Shown: positions 42,111-49,386 of the stretch, piece after piece
Numbering within the stretch: position 1 is the first letter of the stretch
Layout: each line of letters begins with the position of its first letter
Assembly (NCBI GenBank): GCA_944382785.1
Contig: CALWNO010000003.1
Coordinates: 28,572 to 92,571, forward strand
DNA length: 64,000 nucleotides
Source: an uncultured Gemmiger sp.
GTDB taxonomy: Bacteria; Bacillota; Clostridia; Oscillospirales; Ruminococcaceae
Direction: 5' to 3'
The notes under the pieces: model-generated
Databases searched by the model: none
What the model saw: the letters and a program-made list of their open reading frames with translations, nothing else
What the model was told of the DNA's origin: nothing
Made by a program: the position numbers and the translations under genes

Positions 42111-43437
42111 CCGGATTCACCTCCTTTGTGCCGGGCATATACCGCCCACGGACGGCAGCCAGGTCGGCCTCGGTCTCGTGGGGCAGCCCGAAATACCAGG
42201 CCAGGGCCAGTTCGGGGCGCAGCAGGCCTGCGTCCACCATGTCCCGGTATTCGTTCCAGGTTCGGGTGCGGTCGTAGAGGACCCCGTCCCCCCAGTCCAG
42301 AGTCAGGGCGGCGTCGGGGTCAAAGGGAGCGCCGCTGCACAGGCCGTAGGCCCGGCCCAGGGCGTCGCACAAGGAAAGGGCCTCCCGCAGCGCCCCTTCC
42401 CACATGGCCTGAAAATCCCGGATGGTCAGGTCATAGTCCCCGGAGGAGGCGGTCACCTCGGTGGCGGTGCGCTCGGTGGCTTCCACCTCGCTGAGCAGCC
42501 CCCGCTTGAGGCCGATGAGGCTTTCGCACCCCCGCAGGATGTCCTGCTTGCGGGCCAGATAGCTCTGTTCCCGCAAGGCGGGGCTGTACACCGTCACCCC
42601 CAGGTTGGCCGGGTCGTCGGGCAGGCCCACAAAGAGGTCGTCCCGCAGGCTGCGGCGGCCGTTGCCGTCCTCGTGGAGCAGGTCCTCCGAGGCAAACACC
42701 CGGGCGGCGCCGTTCTCGAACTCCCGGCGCAGCTGGTATTCGGTGCGGGCCAGGCTGTGGATGAGTCCCGCCGCCGGGGCAAAGACAGCCACCGCCTCGG
42801 GACCTCCGTCCACGCAGTTGAGCAGTGGGGTGCGCAGGGTGGCCAGACCCACCCCGGGCACGCCGGGCAGCAGCAGGGTGGGGCGCAAAGCCTCGGTCTC
42901 AGGCAGGGCCGAGAGGGGTTCCTCCCGCCCCAGGGCCTCCCCGGCCAGGGAAAAGAGCCGGGTCTCGATGCACAGCCCCTGGGTCCCGGCGCTGCGGCGC
43001 TCCAAAAGCGCGTACCGCCGCCCGCCCCGGGCCAGCAGTTCCATGGTACCCACCGCCTGCAATCGGCCGTGGGCGTCCCGGGCCAGGGGGGCAAAGCAGT
43101 CCCGGCGCACCGGCACAAAGTCAAAATGCCCGTCCCGGGGGACCGGTTTCAAAAGGCATTCGCCCCCCACCAGGGCGTCCTGCAAGGCGCGGCGGCGCAC
43201 GGCGTTCAGCGCCTGCAGATTGCCCGCCATCCAACCGGCGCCGGTGAGCCGGGTCTCGTACTCCGCAAAGACGGCCCGGCAGAGCTTGTCCACAATGAGC
43301 ACCGGCAGCCGCCCGGCGGGGTCTTCCCCCGGCAGGGCGCGGCCGAAATACAGGTCGAACCACTCGCGGATGGCCGTGTGCATGGCCGGTCCGGTCACGT
43401 CGGAGCGGCCAAAGGCCTGTTCCAGAAAACTCTTCAA
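42088..43437 (-). CDS. Phage portal protein, SPP1 gp6-like
   Basis: 449 residues, TTG start at 43437 behind AAAGGAGG. N-terminus KSFLEQAFGRSDVTGPAMHTAIREWFDLYFG, LIVDKLCRAVFAEYE, a central beta clip, and C-terminal RKQDILRGCESLIGLKRGLLSEVEATERTATEVTASSGDYDLTIRDFQ, the conserved helix segment of SPP1-like portals. Forms the DNA channel and docking site for the terminase. Confidence 0.88.
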   Translation of the reverse strand: MKSFLEQAFGRSDVTGPAMHTAIREWFDLYFGRALPGEDPAGRLPVLIVDKLCRAVFAEYETRLTGAGWMAGNLQALNAVRRRALQDALVGGECLLKPVPRDGHFDFVPVRRDCFAPLARDAHGRLQAVGTMELLARGGRRYALLERRSAGTQGLCIETRLFSLAGEALGREEPLSALPETEALRPTLLLPGVPGVGLATLRTPLLNCVDGGPEAVAVFAPAAGLIHSLARTEYQLRREFENGAARVFASEDLLHEDGNGRRSLRDDLFVGLPDDPANLGVTVYSPALREQSYLARKQDILRGCESLIGLKRGLLSEVEATERTATEVTASSGDYDLTIRDFQAMWEGALREALSLCDALGRAYGLCSGAPFDPDAALTLDWGDGVLYDRTRTWNEYRDMVDAGLLRPELALAWYFGLPHETEADLAAVRGRYMPGTKEVNPDGTQPES

Positions 43438-43454
43438 TCCTTCCTCCTTTGTGT

Positions 43455-44678
43455 TCAGCTGCCCCGGCGCCGCCAGATGGATTCCACCGCATACCGCACC
43501 GCGTCGATGTGGTGGTTGTTCACATCGGGGTAGCCGGGCAGCACCGTCCCGGTGCGGGGGTCCCGCTCATACTCGTAAGCGGTGAACTCGGCGGCGGTGT
43601 CGGGGCAGCGGCCGGGGTCAATGACGATGGCCCCCAGGCTTTGCAGCCATTTCATGCTTTGTTCCACACTGCCCGGCCCCTTGCGGGCGGCGCGGCAGGG
43701 CAGGCCGTAGGCCCGGTAGTCGGCGCAGCTTTTGGGCTCGGCGGAGTCGGCCGTGAGCCAGCTTCCCTCGTCCCCGCCCACGCCCCGGTCCAGCAGCAGC
43801 TGGGCGGTGTCCCGGTTGGAGGTGCGATGTCGGGTGAGCTCATCAAAGATGTACAGCACCCGCCGGGCGGGGTCGTAGGACACGGCGTTGTAGGCCCAGG
43901 GGTCGGGGTACCAGCCCCAGTCCACCCCGTGGTACAGCCGGTCAAAGGCCGCGATGGTCTCATCGGGGATGGGTTCCAGCCGCAGGTTGTCGAACACCGC
44001 CGCGCCGCTGCCCACCACCTCGCCCAGGTACTCGTGGCGGTAGGCCACCGGGTTGACCTGTTTCAGGTGTTCGGCGTCGGCCAGGAAGCGAGGTCCCAGC
44101 CAGTGGGGCGGCAGGTCCTTGTAGGTGGAGTGGAGCACCCGCCGCCCTTCCCGGGGTTCCAGCACATACTGATTCACCCAGCTGCGGCCCATGGCGGGGG
44201 GGTTGAAGCTCTTGAAGGCCAGACTGAACCCGCCGCCCCGGAAGACGCTCTGTTCCACGCTGCGCACCTCCTCGGGGCCGTCGAACTGGTCCAGCTCCTC
44301 GAACCAGGCCAGACCGATGTACCCGAAAGGGGCCCGCACGCTCTTGAGCTTGCCCGCATCATCCAGGCCAAAGAAGAGGATCTTCTGGCCGGTGGGCAGG
44401 TAGGTGCACTCCATGGGGCTGACGGTGCACCGGAACTTGTGTCCCAGGCCCAGAGCGGCGATGGCCCAGCAGATCTGGGCGTAAACGCTGGTACGCATGG
44501 TGCCCCCCACCTTGCGCAGCACCACGGCGTGGCAGTCGGGGTGGCGCAGCAGCTGCAACAGGATTTCCAGGGAAATATAGCTGGACTTGCCGGACCCGCG
44601 GCCGCCTTTCAGGATCAGTTCCTCCACCTCGCCCCGGCGCACCGCGCAGTGTTCCTGCCAGAACACCGGGGCAATCAC
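43455..44678 (-). CDS. Terminase large subunit, PBSX family
   Basis: 407 residues as annotated. ATPase: Walker A GGRGSGKSSYIS (26-37), Walker B-like FGYIGLAWFEELDQF; C-terminal RNase H-like nuclease with YHGVDWGWYPDPWAYNAV and IFDELTRHRTSN. PBSX-type terminases begin a few residues earlier (…LKDVIAPVFW), and GGAGGA lies 8 bases before an in-frame ATC at 44699 rather than near the GTG at 44678, so the real start is uncertain. Packages DNA by headful or nonspecific cutting. Confidence 0.93.
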   Translation of the reverse strand: MIAPVFWQEHCAVRRGEVEELILKGGRGSGKSSYISLEILLQLLRHPDCHAVVLRKVGGTMRTSVYAQICWAIAALGLGHKFRCTVSPMECTYLPTGQKILFFGLDDAGKLKSVRAPFGYIGLAWFEELDQFDGPEEVRSVEQSVFRGGGFSLAFKSFNPPAMGRSWVNQYVLEPREGRRVLHSTYKDLPPHWLGPRFLADAEHLKQVNPVAYRHEYLGEVVGSGAAVFDNLRLEPIPDETIAAFDRLYHGVDWGWYPDPWAYNAVSYDPARRVLYIFDELTRHRTSNRDTAQLLLDRGVGGDEGSWLTADSAEPKSCADYRAYGLPCRAARKGPGSVEQSMKWLQSLGAIVIDPGRCPDTAAEFTAYEYERDPRTGTVLPGYPDVNNHHIDAVRYAVESIWRRRGS

Positions 44679-44727
44679 ATCTTTCAGTCGTACACGGATG
44701 GGTCGTTCCTCCTTTCCTGTGCAGGGG

Positions 44728-44919
44728 TCATTCCCCGTCCAGAATGATCACCCCCTCCTCGTCCCCCGGGCCGTCCCCCATGCCCAGGTAGCGGTAGATC
44801 ATTTCCAGCGCCCGCAGCTTGTCCGCCGCCTTCACCGGCAGGTCGCCGCCGCGCAGGTCGGCAAAGGCGATGAGCGCCAGTTCCTCCAGCACCCGGTCGG
44901 GTGTGATCCCCTCCTGCAT
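44728..44919 (-). CDS. Short terminase small-subunit-like protein
   Basis: 63 residues from the ATG at 44919 with GGGGG upstream. PVKAADKLRALEMIYRYLGM is the C-terminal oligomerisation or terminase-binding segment of PBSX-type small subunits (KLKALELLGKHLGM-like). The N-terminal HTH domain that would recognise pac/cos is missing. Either DNA recognition comes from another protein or packaging is nonspecific. Confidence 0.7.
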   Translation of the reverse strand: MQEGITPDRVLEELALIAFADLRGGDLPVKAADKLRALEMIYRYLGMGDGPGDEEGVIILDGE

Positions 44920-44944
44920 CGTCCATCCCCCTTTCCGCACCATT

Positions 44945-44974
44945 AGACTACCATGCCGCGGCCCGAAAGTTCAA
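44945..44974 (-). promoter_or_regulatory. Possible activator-dependent late promoter
   Basis: Minus strand TTGAAC (44974-44969), 18-base spacer, poor -10 TAGTCT (44950-44945), 26 bases before the small terminase ATG. The 28-bp element lies seven bases upstream of the -35, a place suited to an activator. Confidence 0.5.
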
Positions 44975-44980
44975 CAAAAC

Positions 44981-45008
44981 GTTACCGTATTCTGTAAGTA
45001 CAGGGTAC
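44981..45008. promoter_or_regulatory. 28-bp repeated element, copy 1 (before packaging genes)
   Basis: 28 bases starting GTTACCGTATTCTGTAAG and ending ACAGGGTAC. 23 of 28 positions match copy 2 at 45510. Core CTGTAAGTACAG is near-palindromic and the ends (GTTACC and GGGTAC) are roughly inverted, so a dimeric regulator is likely. Sits between the ArpU-like gene and the small terminase gene. Confidence 0.7.
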
Positions 45009-45025
45009 GAAAAAAAGCCGAAACC

Positions 45026-45478
45026 TCACCGTGTTCCCCGCAGCCTCCCTTTCTTTTCCGCCGGGGTATCGGGCTCCGGCCCGTCCACCACCAGCAGCCG
45101 CACCCCCTCGGTCTGCAGCTGTTCCACCCGCCGGGGCACCACCCCCATCTCGTCGGCAGCCTCGGCGATGGTCTGCCCCTGCAAAAACCGGCGGCAGAGA
45201 ACTTCCCGCTGCCGTTCGTCCCCCAGTCGGCTGATGGCCCTGACCATCCGGCGGCGCAGCAATACGCACCGGGCTCCCTGGGCCTCCATCTCCTGCCGGG
45301 CCTGGGCCAGGTCCCGTGCCAACCAGTCCGGGGGCGGGGCATCCTCGCTGCCGTCCCGGGCCCGGCAAAGTTCCCGCCCCTGGGCACGCAGGGCCTCCAG
45401 TTCGGCACACAGCAGCCGCAGACGGCTCTGCTCCTGCCGGTACCGTCCCAGCCATTGAATTTTTTCCCGATTGGTCAT
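45026..45478 (-). CDS. ArpU/sigma-region-4-like late transcription regulator
   Basis: 150 residues, GGAGGAG before the ATG. N-terminal coiled part (REKIQWLGRYRQEQSRLRLLCAELEALRAQG), then RAISRLGDERQREVLCRRFLQGQTIAEAADEMGVVPRRVEQLQTEGV, a helix-turn-helix of the sigma-70 region 4 type as in ArpU and DUF1492 phage proteins. These control late operons. It is the first gene of the phage module, with one copy of the 28-bp element upstream of it and one downstream before the packaging genes. Confidence 0.82.
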   Translation of the reverse strand: MTNREKIQWLGRYRQEQSRLRLLCAELEALRAQGRELCRARDGSEDAPPPDWLARDLAQARQEMEAQGARCVLLRRRMVRAISRLGDERQREVLCRRFLQGQTIAEAADEMGVVPRRVEQLQTEGVRLLVVDGPEPDTPAEKKGRLRGTR

Positions 45479-45509
45479 AGCTCCTCCTTCGGCATCTGCC
45501 TGTGATAAT

Positions 45510-45537
45510 GTTACGGTTTTCTGTAAAGACAGCGTAC
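45510..45537. promoter_or_regulatory. 28-bp repeated element, copy 2 (before the regulator gene)
   Basis: 28 bases starting GTTACGGTTTTCTGTAAAG and ending ACAGCGTAC, matching copy 1 at 23 of 28 positions. It covers the -10 of the likely promoter of the ArpU-like gene, a place suited to autorepression. Confidence 0.7.
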
Positions 45538-45559
45538 ATCAACAACCAAAGGTTGTCAA
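45531..45559 (-). promoter_or_regulatory. Promoter of the ArpU-like gene
   Basis: Minus strand TTGACA (45559-45554), 17-base spacer that contains the hairpin ACAACCAAAGGTTGT, and a weak -10 TACGCT (45536-45531) inside the 28-bp element. The perfect -35 with a poor -10 suggests regulation. Confidence 0.5.
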
Positions 45560-45600
45560 GCATGTTTTGCCACTTTTTCCTGGCGCCCCCGAAAAGGTCA

Positions 45601-45640
45601 AAAAAATACCCCGGCAGCGTGGATTTCTGCCGGGGTGTTT
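45601..45640 (-). terminator. Terminator of the cardiolipin synthase gene
   Basis: ACCCCGGCAG (45608-45617) pairs with CTGCCGGGGT (45627-45636); on the minus strand it is followed by TATTTTTTT. It insulates the phage module from the upstream gene. Confidence 0.9.
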
Positions 45641-45663
45641 TCTTGATGGGGGATACGCGCATT

Positions 45664-47214
45664 TCAGCACAGGGGGGCCAGCAGGCGCAGGGCGGCGGAA
45701 AGCAGGGTGCCGAACCAGCTGGTCCGGCATTCGCTCAAATCCACCAGATGGCTTTTTTCTTCAATGTCCAGCATGTCCGCCCGCAGGTCTTCCAGGGCCT
45801 GGCAGCTGTACAGCAGAACACTGCACTCAAAGTGGAGGTAGAGGCTGCGGTAGTCCAGGTTGATGGACCCCACCGCGCCTATACGCCCGTCACAAAGCCA
45901 GTTTTTGGCGTGGAGGAAACCGGGGGTGTAGGTAAAGATCTTCACCCCCGCCCGGATGAGCACCGGGAAATAGCTGCGGGTAAGCTGGTAGATGCTCTTC
46001 TTATCCGGGATGGCGGGGGTGTACACCCGCACATCCACCCCCCGCTTGGCAGCCAGGCAAAGGGCGGTGAGCATATCGTTGTCCAGGATCAGGTAGGGGG
46101 TGGTGATGAACAGTTCCCGCTGGGCCTGGTTGATCATCTCCAGGTACACGTTCTTGGCCACGCACTCGTCATCCACCGGGGTGTCGCAGAAAGGCTGTAC
46201 CAGACCGGTGTGGCGCACCCCCGCCGGGGTCTGGGGATGGGGCACCGCCCGCTCGTCGCTCTGGGGGCGGTTGGCGGTCCAGAATTCCAGGAACATGGTG
46301 GCAAAGCTCCAGGCCGCCGGGCCGCACAGCCGCACCCCGGCGTCCCGCCAGTGCCCGAAGCGCCGGATATGGTTGATGTACTCGTCCGCCAGGTTGATGC
46401 CGCCGGTAAAGGCGATCTTGCCGTCCACCACCAGGATCTTGCGGTGATCCCGGTTGTTCATGACCAGGTTGAGCATGGGCACAAAGGGATTGAAGGGCAG
46501 CGCCTGAATGCCCTCGGCTTCCAGCTTGCGCCAGTAGCCCACCGGCAGCCGGGTCACACTGCCGGCATCGTCGTAGATGAGGCGCACATCCACCCCCTGG
46601 GCAGCCTTGCGCCGGAGCACATCATGCACCGCGTCCCACATCTTGCCCTGGGCGATGATGAAGAACTCCACGAATATGTACTGTTCGGCGCCCTCCATGG
46701 CCGCCAGCATGGCGGGGAACATGGTCTCGCCGGAAGGGTAGTAGGTCACGTCGGTGTCCCCATACAGGGGGAATCCCCCCTGTTTGCGCAGGTAATTGGC
46801 AGTGCGCCCCGCCCGGGGATCCACCGCATCCAGAGCAGCGTAAGGGCCGGGAGCGTCGGTGCGCAGGGGGCTGATGCGTTTGCTGGCTTTTTCCAGCTTG
46901 CGGCGCAGGCGGTAGGCGGGGCGATGGTCGCCCCACATCAGGTACAAAAGGCCACCCTGCACCGGCATGAGCATGAAGAGAGCCATCCAGCTGATCTTGA
47001 ACTCCGGCACGGTGGAATCCTTGCGGATGAGGGCCGCGCACATGATGATGCTGATAATCAGACAAAGAATGTTGATCCAGCTGGCGTAGATGGTGAGCTC
47101 ATTGAAGAGGATGAACATCCACACCGCCTGCAAAAGCAGCAGCAGCATGGTGACCACCAGACGGCTGAAAACGAACTGCAGCAGATTTTTGATTTTCTTT
47201 CTGACTTCCTCCAT
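45664..47214 (-). CDS. cls: Cardiolipin synthase (phospholipase D family)
   Basis: 516 residues from the ATG at 47214 with AAAGGA upstream. Two N-terminal TM segments (VTMLLLLLQAVWMFILF, INILCLIISIIMCAAL), then two PLD motifs: HRKILVVDGKIAFTGG and HAKNWLCDGRIGAVGS (both H-X-K-X4-D). Joins two phosphatidylglycerols to cardiolipin at the membrane. It stands alone between its own terminator and that of the ABC operon. Confidence 0.95.
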   Translation of the reverse strand: MEEVRKKIKNLLQFVFSRLVVTMLLLLLQAVWMFILFNELTIYASWINILCLIISIIMCAALIRKDSTVPEFKISWMALFMLMPVQGGLLYLMWGDHRPAYRLRRKLEKASKRISPLRTDAPGPYAALDAVDPRAGRTANYLRKQGGFPLYGDTDVTYYPSGETMFPAMLAAMEGAEQYIFVEFFIIAQGKMWDAVHDVLRRKAAQGVDVRLIYDDAGSVTRLPVGYWRKLEAEGIQALPFNPFVPMLNLVMNNRDHRKILVVDGKIAFTGGINLADEYINHIRRFGHWRDAGVRLCGPAAWSFATMFLEFWTANRPQSDERAVPHPQTPAGVRHTGLVQPFCDTPVDDECVAKNVYLEMINQAQRELFITTPYLILDNDMLTALCLAAKRGVDVRVYTPAIPDKKSIYQLTRSYFPVLIRAGVKIFTYTPGFLHAKNWLCDGRIGAVGSINLDYRSLYLHFECSVLLYSCQALEDLRADMLDIEEKSHLVDLSECRTSWFGTLLSAALRLLAPLC

Positions 47215-47272
47215 AGGATTCCTTTCCCCGGACCTGCGCCGGGCGGGCGCCGGTTTCCGGTATTTGCTACCT

Positions 47273-47301
47273 ACTGTACCATGGCCCTGCGGCAAATGCA
47301 A
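47273..47301 (-). promoter_or_regulatory. Promoter of cls
   Basis: Minus strand TTGCAT (47301-47296), 17-base spacer, TACAGT (47278-47273), 59 bases upstream of the ATG. Moderate match. Confidence 0.5.
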
Positions 47302-47310
47302 GGGCAACAC

Positions 47311-47334
47311 AAAAAGCCGCCTTATCGGCGGCTT
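47311..47334 (-). terminator. Terminator of the fdt-ABC operon
   Basis: AAGCCGCC/GGCGGCTT stem with a five-base loop and TTTTTG following on the minus strand, eight bases after the ATPase stop. Confidence 0.9.
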
Positions 47335-47341
47335 GGGATGT

Positions 47342-48103
47342 TCAGGCTTCTCCGTTCTGCATGGCCTGCTCGTACTGAGCGCAGACCTCATCGGCGGGGC
47401 CGTCTCCCCGGATCACCCCGTGGTCCAGCCAGATGGCCCGCTTGCACAGCATCCGCACCTGTTCGGAGCTGTGGCTCACGAACAGCAGGGTGGTGCCCTT
47501 CTGCAGCATCTCATTGAGGCGCATGAGGCATTTGTGCTGGAACATGAAGTCCCCCACGGCCAGCACCTCGTCCACCACCAAAAGGTCGGCGGTGACCTCG
47601 GTGGCGATGGCGAAGCCCAGGCGGGTCACCATGCCGGAGGAGAAGTTTTTCACCGGCACATCGATAAAATCCCACAATTCAGCGAAATCCACGATGTTTT
47701 TGAAGTGTTCGTCCATGTAGGCCCGGTCGTGGCCCAGCACCGCCCCATTGAGGTAGATGTTTTCCCGGGCGGTCAGATCCATGTCGAAGCCGGCGCCCAG
47801 CTCGATCATGGGAGCGATGCTGCCGTGGACGGTACAGCCGCCCTGGGAGGGATACATGACCCCCGCCACCACCTTGAGCATGGTGCTCTTGCCGGAGCCG
47901 TTGCGCCCGATGAGGGCCACGGCCTCCCCTTTGCGCACCTGGAAGGACACATCCTTCAGGGCATAGAATTCATTGAACATCAGCTGACCGCGCACCATCT
48001 TGAGCAGATACTCTTTCAGGCTTTCGGTCTTTTCCTGCGCCAGGTTGAAGCGCATGGAAACATGATCCACATCCACCACCACGGGCGGCAGGTTGCTTTC
48101 CAT
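47342..48103 (-). CDS. ABC polysaccharide exporter ATPase (RfbB/TagH type, no Wzt_C)
   Basis: 253 residues from the ATG at 48103 with AGGGGGA upstream. Walker A GRNGSGKS (about 72-79), signature FSSGM, Walker B LLVVDE followed by VLAVGD, switch LFVSHS. ENIYLNGAVLGHDRAYM is typical of polysaccharide exporters. It ends after the ABC domain, so no terminal-residue recognition domain, unlike wzt at 11.8 kb. Works with the permease 11 bases upstream. Confidence 0.92.
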   Translation of the reverse strand: MESNLPPVVVDVDHVSMRFNLAQEKTESLKEYLLKMVRGQLMFNEFYALKDVSFQVRKGEAVALIGRNGSGKSTMLKVVAGVMYPSQGGCTVHGSIAPMIELGAGFDMDLTARENIYLNGAVLGHDRAYMDEHFKNIVDFAELWDFIDVPVKNFSSGMVTRLGFAIATEVTADLLVVDEVLAVGDFMFQHKCLMRLNEMLQKGTTLLFVSHSSEQVRMLCKRAIWLDHGVIRGDGPADEVCAQYEQAMQNGEA

Positions 48104-48114
48104 CGGCGTCCCCC

Positions 48115-48912
48115 TTAAATATACAGGATAAAGTTGCGTTGGAGCTTGCGGAACACCCACAGCCCCAGCGCCAGCATGAGCAGGCTGCACACCACACAGG
48201 CCACCCAGGTATTGGGGCCGGGGATGGTGCCGTACATCACAAGATTGCGGAACAGGTTGATATAGTGGTACATCGGGTTGAGCCGCATGAGCTTCTGGGC
48301 AAAGCCGGGCAGCTGCTCGATGGGGTAGAAGATGGGGGTGGCGTACATCCAGGCCAGAGTCACGATGCTGAACAGGTACTGCATATCCCGGAAATACACC
48401 GTCAGGGCAGACAGGGCCAGCACCATGCCGCAGCAGAACAAAAACAGAAAGACCAGCGGCACCCAGAACAGGCAGATGGTCCAGTAGAAGGGCGACCGGG
48501 TGAACACCATGACCAGCAGCACGGCGGCCAGGCTGAAGCCCATGGTCACAAAGCTGGAGGTGACCCGGCTCAAGGGGAAGATATATTTGGGGATGTACAC
48601 CTTCTTGATCAGGGAGGAGCTGGCCAGGATGGACATCATGCCCATGTTGGCGCTCTCGTTGAAGAAGGTGAACAGGGTGTTGCCGCAGATCAGGTACAAG
48701 GGATAGTTGGGGATGTCGGTGCGGAACATATACGAAAAGATGATGGTCTGTACCGTCATCATGAGCAGCGGGTTGAGGATGCTCCACACATACCCCAGAA
48801 AGCTGCGGCGATACTTGACCTTCAGGTCCCGGGTCACCAGTTCCCGGATCAGCGGCCGGTACTGCACAAAGTGCCCGGCCATGTTTTTGTACTGGTCCAT
48901 CCGTTGTGGCAT
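48115..48912 (-). CDS. ABC-2 type polysaccharide exporter permease
   Basis: 265 residues from the ATG at 48912. Six TM segments after the interfacial start YRPLIRELVTRDLKVKYRRSFLGYVWSILNPLL, typical of RfbA/TagG/KpsM permeases; conserved YATPIFYPIEQLPGFAQKLMRLNPMYHYINLFRN at the end. Partner of the ATPase that follows. fdtB and fdtA just upstream suggest that the cargo contains a 3-amino-3,6-dideoxyhexose. Confidence 0.92.
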   Translation of the reverse strand: MPQRMDQYKNMAGHFVQYRPLIRELVTRDLKVKYRRSFLGYVWSILNPLLMMTVQTIIFSYMFRTDIPNYPLYLICGNTLFTFFNESANMGMMSILASSSLIKKVYIPKYIFPLSRVTSSFVTMGFSLAAVLLVMVFTRSPFYWTICLFWVPLVFLFLFCCGMVLALSALTVYFRDMQYLFSIVTLAWMYATPIFYPIEQLPGFAQKLMRLNPMYHYINLFRNLVMYGTIPGPNTWVACVVCSLLMLALGLWVFRKLQRNFILYI

Positions 48913-48934
48913 GGTCCTACTTCCCTTCTGCCTT

Positions 48935-49369
48935 TCAGTCCTGCCAGTCCGGGTTCTGGGCCCGGATTTCGGCCTCAAAGGCGTCAAAATCGCGGATGTA
49001 TTCGCTCTCGTCATAGTGCTCGCTGGCCAGGCACAGCAGCACGGCGTCGGGGCTGAAATCGTACATTTCCTTCCACGCCATGGTGGGGATGTATACCCCG
49101 GTGCGGGGCCGGTTCAGGCAAAAGACCGCCTCGTTGCCCAGGCCGTCCAGCACCTTGACCTTGCTCTGCCCCGCCACGTTGATGAGCACGAACTGGCTCT
49201 TGCGGTTGGCGTGCTTGCCGCGCACCATATCGGTGTCCGAACCGTAGATGTAGAACACCCGCTGGATGGCAAAGGGAACGTCCCGTTCCCCTTCCACCAC
49301 CACCAGGTTGCCCCGCTCATCCCCGTGTTCGGCAAACTCAATAAAATACGCGCTGTCATTTTTGCTCAT
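48935..49369 (-). CDS. fdtA: dTDP-4-oxo-6-deoxyglucose 3,4-ketoisomerase (FdtA/QdtA, cupin)
   Basis: 144 residues, the usual length. WxcM-like cupin: HGDERGNLVVVEG, RVFYIYGSDTDMVRGKHANRKSQFVLINVAG (conserved RGKHAH-like motif, here RGKHAN, with the proposed catalytic His), YIPTMAWKEMYDFSPDAVLLCLASEHYDESEYIRD. Moves the keto group from C4 to C3 of dTDP-4-keto-6-deoxyglucose, the substrate for FdtB. Whether it makes the galacto (Fuc3N) or gluco (Qui3N) form cannot be told by eye. Confidence 0.9.
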   Translation of the reverse strand: MSKNDSAYFIEFAEHGDERGNLVVVEGERDVPFAIQRVFYIYGSDTDMVRGKHANRKSQFVLINVAGQSKVKVLDGLGNEAVFCLNRPRTGVYIPTMAWKEMYDFSPDAVLLCLASEHYDESEYIRDFDAFEAEIRAQNPDWQD

Positions 49370-49386
49370 GGTATTACACTCCGTAA

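Larger units (their letters stand above)
30290..45537 (-). mobile_element. Phage late-gene module (prophage remnant or GTA-like cluster)
   Basis: About 15.2 kb, all genes leftward and tightly packed: ArpU-like regulator, small and large terminase, portal, 57-residue protein, major capsid, two connectors, tail terminator, tail tube, two chaperone-region genes, tape measure, distal tail, tail spike, accessory proteins, XkdX, M23 lysin and two holin-like proteins. All frames look intact. No integrase, excisionase, repressor, replication or recombination gene is inside, and no flanking direct repeat (att) was found by eye. Non-contractile siphovirus type: no sheath or baseplate genes. Confidence 0.85.

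Noticed and set aside
30100-45660. Attachment-site direct repeats flanking the phage module
   Set aside because: I compared the two flanks by eye and found no convincing repeat; a computed search is needed before claiming absence or presence.
45664-47214. Cardiolipin synthase as part of the phage module
   Set aside because: It has its own promoter and a strong terminator before the phage genes and is a normal host enzyme with both HKD motifs.
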